Positions 58,556-64,000 of a stretch of DNA of 64,000 bases are shown one piece after another. Source of the DNA: Rehmannia glutinosa. Its lineage: Eukaryota; Streptophyta; Magnoliopsida; Lamiales; Orobanchaceae. The first letter of the stretch is position 1. The number at the start of each line of letters is the position of its first letter. The stretch covers positions 434,001 to 498,000 of the forward strand of contig JABTTQ020002611.1 of assembly GCA_016081115.2 (NCBI GenBank). Reading direction: 5' to 3'. Below the pieces are notes generated by a model that worked only from the letters and a program-made list of their open reading frames with translations, had not been told where the DNA came from and made no database searches. The position numbers were made by a program, and so were the translations under genes.

Positions 58556-59704
58556 TTTGATAGTTGATTATATAAAAAGGAAAAGAAAGAAAGATCATTT
58601 AAAAGTAAAAATATGAAAAGAAAATAATTTTAAAAGATTAGGTGTTTTGATGCTAAAAAATTGCACCTAAAAATATTAGGGTGCAAGACGGTGTAGAACG
58701 GTTGGAGATTTAGAAATCTCGAGCCCACAAGTTCGGAAATTCTAATAATCTCAGAACCAAACATTAGAAAAATTTCCGTCCAATTGTACCAAAAGTTTGG
58801 GTGGGTTCGGGATAGAGATCCGATTCTAATTGGACTAGTCGATATGGTTCGGTTTGGGACGGAAATTCAGAGATTAGTCAAAAATAAAACTTACAAATTT
58901 GAAAAAAAAAATGAATTCAACAAAAACCACCAAACCAATATATTTCAGTCTCTTTTTAGTGTAGTATCAAAATAAAAACTAAAACCATAATAGGTAACAC
59001 AATCCTAAATTCAAAACTTAATAATCTCTACAATACAATAATATTCTATTATTTGGGCAATTATCCTTCTATTGACTTAGAACTATTAGAATTAAATAAT
59101 AATTTTGATAAATTAAAATAAAACAAAAAATCGTATTAATTTATAATCTCAATATCTCCCGCTTAACAACTTAACATAATTAATAAAATTATATTTCTAA
59201 TTTATCGATGTGGTAAAAAATTCAAAATAAGATTTTTTTATATTGTTATAATATGTTACTATTACTTGTTTAAAATAGGTTTCTCTTTTAATTGCAATTT
59301 ACAAATTATATACTTAATTTTAATTTCAAATAATTTACTCTATTATTAATAAGCTTTTTAAAATTCATAATAGTTGCAAAAGATTATGATTTTTTTTATA
59401 AATATATTTTATATTCAATTTAATTTTAAATAATTTATAGTTTATTCAATATAAAAATATAAAATAAATAGAAATAATATATATGTCTTTATATAAAATC
59501 TTTAAAATCGGTTCTAGCTTTGGGTCATCTTTTTGAGTGGTTCGGTACCCATTCTTGGTATGGGTATTTGAAAAATCTCTTAACTCAGAAATATTTTTGG
59601 GACGATCCAGGTTGGGAGAAGTCAAAATATAATTTATGATTTTAAAATTCTCCCGCCATTATTAATATATAATTTTAAATTTATTTTTTGATAGTTTTTT
59701 TAAT
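58556..59704. other. AT-rich sequence without genes
   Basis: Mostly A/T runs. Two GC-richer islands (58660-58860 and 59500-59630) contain GGTTCGG- and TCGGAAAT-type phrases of the sort seen in degraded repeats. No ORF worth calling. Confidence 0.4.
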
Positions 59705-59835
59705 AAGTTTGGAGTCTTTGGTTGGAGGAGAGGGGATATATTTCAAAGAAACTAAAAGATCTAGGGTTCGGACCTCGATCAACACCTTTATAAAGGATGA
59801 ACGATACCACTTGAGCTACAAGCTCGTCCTTTATT
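59705..59835 (-). mobile_element. tRNA-derived SINE-like sequence
   Basis: On the minus strand, TAGCTCAAGTGG (59818-59807) matches a pol III box A and GGTCCGAACCC (59774-59764) resembles box B (GGTTCGANTCC, two mismatches). Spacing is about 32 bases, as in tRNAs and tRNA-derived SINEs. The surrounding sequence does not fold into a full tRNA cloverleaf that I can recognise, so a SINE head is likelier than a tRNA gene. The 3' extent is uncertain. Confidence 0.55.
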
Positions 59836-62225
59836 TTATTGATAGTTGTTAAAGAAATAATACATAAAACACAAGAGTTCTTTATCTTATTTTTATGCAT
59901 ATTTTGTTTTATTAGCCATATCAATAAAAGAAAAATATAAAATAAAAGGAATATGATTAACATGAAAAAGAAAAGGAGATAATAAGAACCAAATCAAGTT
60001 TATTGCAGCAAAAAAAGCATTACGTTTTATATTGTAACTATACGTGTTAATATATAACTTTACATAATTTTTATATCTTACATTACTAGTTTTAGTTCTT
60101 ATTGTTTTTTAATATATTATGGTTTCAATCTTTCATTTATTTTGTTTCCTATATATTGTGAGTTATCTTAAATCTATATAATTAAAATTGTATTAAGCCT
60201 AAAGTCATATATGCTACAAAATAAAAAAATCTCCCTTAATATCTAACAATTTGACATTTGCAAAGAAACTAAATTAACAAATACTAATATAAAATTCATA
60301 GAAAAATAAATTAAAATAATTACAACAAATTAAAGTAAAAACTAAGAATAAATAAAATTTAAATGGTTATACATGACATTAATGAGTTGAGACTGTCAAA
60401 AATAATTGAGGTTTAAAGAATGTGTCTACCATAGCTAGAACTTCTAAAGAAAAATTAAATGGGTTATAATATGTATAGTTTGATATTTTCCGATAATTTT
60501 TGATTCATTTAAAAAGTATATCTTTAGGACTTATAAAGATTCAAGCACAAAAATAATAATTATTATAAGATTCAAAGCATAAATTATTATTTTCTTTACA
60601 AAATAAAGTATTATGGAGAAAAAAAAAAACTAAACAAGAATCGAGAAGGAAAGCATGTGAAATTGATAATAAATAAAAAACTTATTTAATATGAAATTGT
60701 TTGTTATTTATGTACAAGTATAATATTTTAAATTACAAATTAATTGAGATACCAATATAATATTCAAAATACTATTTATGTACTAACTTTCTTGTGTTAA
60801 ACCGGATATAATTATAAAGTGGAATGAAATGACCCTATTTAGTGGCAAGTAATATGAGTTATCCTGGGCATAAGGAGGTGTACGAAGATAGTGAAGTGTT
60901 TTTTTTTTTTAAACTTTATATCTAAAACTTTGGCAACAATATTTTATTATAGATAAAGAGAATCAATCAAAAATATAAATATAAATTAAAGTATTATACA
61001 AATTTTTCTCAAAAGTAGAGGCATTAAAATGGATTGATAATTATAATTCATAGTTTTAATATATTAAGATTACTTATAATTCTCATAATTGTACGACTCA
61101 AAAAAAAATACAACTATATAAATTTTGATATAAACCAAAATAATCAAATGCAATTGCAAATATAATCTCTAATAGTACAATGTATATTTGTAAAACTTTA
61201 TGCAATTAAAAAAATTAAATTAGTTTTAGTTCATTATATATTTTTAAAAACTTTAGTTTTTGCAAAATAATTTTCAAACATAAATGTTAATTAGTAATGT
61301 ATTTAATTATGGAAGAATGACACGTGAAAATTGGTAACTTATTTTTTCTTTCATAAGACTATATTTAGTTTTGTTATTTATTATGTGAAGATGTTTTGTG
61401 CGTAATTGAATAGGGTTTCAAAATTGAGTTTTAAATTATTATTTTTTCATAGTATTATTTAATATCGACTCTCGATGAATTTCGTTAATGTTTATTATTA
61501 TTAAGATATTGGAAACAGGAGGATTGTAAACTTTAAGTTTAAGTGTTATCATAAAATATTGACTTTTGTTATTAGAATTGAAATAATATATAAAAAGTGT
61601 TTTTTACATATAATTTTATATTGTGATTTTTGTTTTGTACATTTCTATAATCGAAAAACTAAGAGATAATAAAAGAAGTAAGCACATGTGTATTAGAATT
61701 TGAGTAAACTTTATTGATTTATTTTTTAATTAAATAACAATAATAAAAAAATAATGATATTATATTGGACCTTGTTATAAAATTTATTTATTTAATTTTT
61801 TATTAAAGTGATAACTTGTGATTTATTAATCATTAGCTTATGAATTATAAGCTAAATTGATTGTATGATATGTAAAATATATCCAATGCTAAAAGAGTTC
61901 AAAAATCAATAAGAAAAAAGACTTTTCTAGACATCAAAATGAAAAAGAAAAACAAATTGACGAATATGATCTCAAGCTAATTATAAGAACTTATTTTTTT
62001 ATACTAATTATCAAATTTTTAGGGATTGAGTTCTTTAAATAATTTCATACTATATCGATCTCTATTACCGTAACACAAAAATATATATAAAAATAATTTG
62101 AACATTGTTGATATTTATTTCTTTGTAAATCACTTTCTAATATTTTAGTATTAATTAATTAAATTATTAAATAATATAATTACATCAATAAAGTCAAGTA
62201 GATTACGTGTGACACACGTGTTTCT
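59836..62225. other. AT-rich sequence without genes
   Basis: 2.4 kb of A/T-dominated sequence with homopolymer runs. No long ORF, structural RNA or known repeat signature is visible to me. It is the interior of the TACTAGTA-bounded block. Confidence 0.45.
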
Positions 62226-62299
62226 TACTAGTACCTCAAAAAAGAGGACACAAATGTTAAGAGAATGCTTACTATATCTTGACTAATTGTCGTATCCTT

Positions 62300-62921
62300 T
62301 ACGGGCAAGTCGGTGGCGGTATATGTTTGCGCTTATTCTCTCCTTTTATTTTCCACTTAATTTATACAATTTTCAATATATAATATGATCTGCGTTTTAA
62401 AGCGAGATCACCCAAGTCAATCGAGTTGACTAAAATTCTCTTCCCTAGAGGGAAATCTTTGAGCTAGTATTACGCCGGGGAAGTCTTCTAGTCTTCTCGC
62501 TCCCGAATCGCTAACCCCTTTGATTGGGAACTTACCCGTACACACGCGCAAACATTAGAGGCCCAGAGGTTGTCCCGGGAGGCCCGTCTCGACGCTGCAA
62601 GTTAGTACGGTGAACGAGAGAAAATAACGAAGAAACGAATAGTGTAAAAAATATGCGTAAGAGGATTATGAATTAATTATGAGTTAATTTACAGATAATA
62701 GGAGGGACCTTTTTATAATCGGGAGATGGGTCCGTGGGCCATGTAGGAGAATTTGTTTATGGGCGACCCATGTAGGAGAGAAAACGACGCTTGGGCTAAA
62801 CACAAACTCCTTTGGGCCCGTTTAACAATTAAGAGCCCATTGGGCAATTAATATTAAATAAACAAAATATAAAATGAATTATAATTAATTGAATTATAAA
62901 ATACCATTTTTGCCCCCAACA
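62300..62921 (-). repeat. LTR-like sequence, minus strand
   Basis: On the minus strand it begins TGTTGGGGGCAAAAATGG at 62921, a start typical of plant LTRs, and contains an ATAAAAAGG TATA-like box near 62720. The left limit is not defined; no CA plus primer site was recognised. On the plus strand the LTR would end CCCCCAACA. Confidence 0.4.
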
Positions 62922-63584
62922 TAAGTCCTCCGGCTTGGTGCCGCGGAGGGATGGAGCAAAGACGTCGGGGAGCTATCGGTGATGTATCCGGCTTGTCCTG
63001 GTTGCGCCTCTTGTCTCCGTCGGAGGGTCTTTGAATGTTGTTGCACGCGGACGCTTGAGAGGAGAGCCTTTGACCATGTCTTCCAAAAGTAAATTCTCTC
63101 TCTCTACCTCTGAACTTTTGAAATTTTTGCTTTATAGAAGACTTAAGAAAATTTCTTACAAGTGAGAGGTGAGGAGAGACTTGAGGTGAGACTTGAGTTG
63201 AGAGTTGATGGAGAGGTGGAGTGCATCGCGCGGAGAAGGAGATGAAGGCCGTATAGGACACCCCGGGGAGGCCTCCCCGGAGTGGGCAAAGGCACCCCCT
63301 TGGCGCCCTCTCCGGGCGGCCACAAGTGCGCCGGGCACCCTCCCTAGTGGAGGAGGTGTGCCAGGGCAGGGCATCCCGAGCCCCTAGTCCATTTTTCTTC
63401 CCATTTTTCCCCATCTTCTCCCGAGTTTCCATATGTTTCGAGCCATGTCCCGAATTCTGGTACTTCTTCGATTCCACTTGGAGGCCGAGGTGTTACGGGA
63501 GATCTGTTTCTAGTTCGGGTACTCCATGTCCACGCTTCTCCACATAATTTGATATTTCTCCCTAGCTCCCGGACTTGTATTTTA
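62922..63584. other. GC-richer unassigned region
   Basis: A minus-strand reading frame stays open for 207 codons (62854-63477), but the plus strand is also open in places, the composition is CpG/GGC-rich and the translation has no recognisable motif. It probably belongs to the retrotransposon whose LTR ends at 62921, or is the leader of the gene at 63585. Confidence 0.3.
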
Positions 63585-64000
63585 ATGGTGATGGGAGGTA
63601 GAACTGAGCCGTATTCAAGCTCAAGTGATGATTCTTCCGAGGCGAAGTCCGGAGGAGATAGTCCTAAAGAGGTTCACCCCACCAAGCATCAACATAGGCC
63701 TCTCCCGGAGTCGAGCAATTATCCGGGGGAGTTGGCCACTGAGTGACTTCCACCTATCTTCGTAGCTACGTGAGCGGTGGAGCTTTCTTTGGCTTTTGTA
63801 ATGTTGGCCGGGCCTAGGTAATGAGCTAATTTATTCCCCAAGGGCTTCATTATGGTATACTTTTACGCCTTCTTAGTCGGCTTTGTTCTTCCTCCAAACA
63901 ATTTTTTCATCTCGATCTTTAGGTTGGTGGGAGCATGTGTTGGTCGAGATGATTCCCCAAGCCTACGCGTTTATACGAGGATATCAGCATGTTATGTGGC
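63585..64000 (+). pseudogene. Start of a gypsy-type transposon protein (Transposase_28-like), partial
   Basis: The first 53 codons (63585-63746) are low-complexity and acidic (EPYSSSSDDSSEAKSGGDSP), ending in a stop. Farther on, in other frames, come FIMVYFYAFLVGFVLPPNNF (about 63846-63905) and EMIPQAYAFIRGYQHVMW up to the window edge. The pattern 'aromatic...lP..pF...' followed by '..P.a..fi.g...vW' is that of the 'putative gypsy type transposon' (Transposase_28) domain found at the N-terminus of plant retrotransposon proteins. Two frame changes are needed. The end lies outside the window. Confidence 0.45.

Larger units (their letters stand above)
57403..62233. mobile_element. AT-rich block bounded by inverted TACTAGTA...CACGTG ends (unclassified element)
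   Basis: The left end reads TACTAGTAATATGCACGTG then CATTGCACGTGAT. The right end, complemented, reads TACTAGTAAGAAACACGTG then TGTCACACGTAAT. These are similar imperfect inverted termini 4.8 kb apart. The interior is strongly AT-rich, with no ORF longer than about 90 codons and no transposase. It contains the foldback element at 58060-58555 and the SINE-like sequence. No clear target duplication is seen. Could be a large non-autonomous DNA element, or two solitary ends of smaller elements. Confidence 0.4.

Noticed and set aside
59751..59835. tRNA gene
   Set aside because: Box A- and B-like elements exist, but I cannot form an acceptor stem or full cloverleaf, so a SINE head is preferred.
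62854..63477. 207-codon ORF on the minus strand
   Set aside because: Longest ORF in the window, but it lies over an LTR end and a GC-rich stretch, overlaps open frames on the other strand and shows no motif. GC-rich sequence with few stops explains its length.

Overview
The window is nuclear DNA from a flowering plant. It is almost wholly transposable elements, many nested in or broken by others. I see no intact host gene. The evidence is several long-LTR Ty1/copia elements with initiator-tRNA-Met-type primer sites, CACTA DNA-transposon parts, a Ty3/gypsy LTR, a tRNA-derived SINE-like sequence and a very AT-rich tail. The sequence does not let me name the species.

Layout. 1-4040: 3' part of copia element A (env-like region, polypurine tract, truncated LTR). 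4107-5984: gypsy remnant on the minus strand (gag scrap plus LTR). 5985-7185: decayed CACTA tnp2 transposase. 7205-34772: copia element B (5' LTR, gag, pol, env-like ORF), split in its integrase by a CACTA-like element (12140-29964; inverted ends ACTACGCCAAAAA / TTTTTGGCGTAGT). That element carries exons of an unidentified gene and is itself split by copia element C (12319-26728). This is a three-level nest. 34790-36287: env-like fragment in inverted orientation. 36288-37710: LTR of copia element D, fused by deletion to element E (37711-49759: truncated 5' LTR, gag, pol, env-like, 3' LTR). E sits at the start of the gag of a sixth copy, F (49760-50480).

50500-52600: two facing CACTA termini that form a large inverted repeat. 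52619-53440: LTR-like sequence. 53977-54102: one exon of a short-chain dehydrogenase/reductase gene. 54815-56895: CACTA accessory gene on the minus strand with an Ulp1-type cysteine-protease region. 57403-62233: AT-rich block bounded by inverted TACTAGTA...CACGTG ends and holding a foldback element and the SINE-like sequence. 62300-62921: minus-strand LTR. 63585-64000: start of another transposon protein, cut by the window edge.

The copia elements share one plan: LTR of about 1.5 kb with a TATA box, primer site, gag (UBN2 domain, zinc knuckle, coiled coil), pol (protease, integrase, reverse transcriptase, RNase H), about 0.5 kb spacer, a coiled-coil env-like ORF, polypurine tract, LTR. This fits the SIRE/Maximus lineage. 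Every copy is full of frameshifts. Comparing the two LTRs of element E suggests that many of these lie at CAG/CTG trinucleotides, so part of the apparent decay may be a sequencing artefact at CHG-methylated sites. Treat the pseudogene calls with that in mind.
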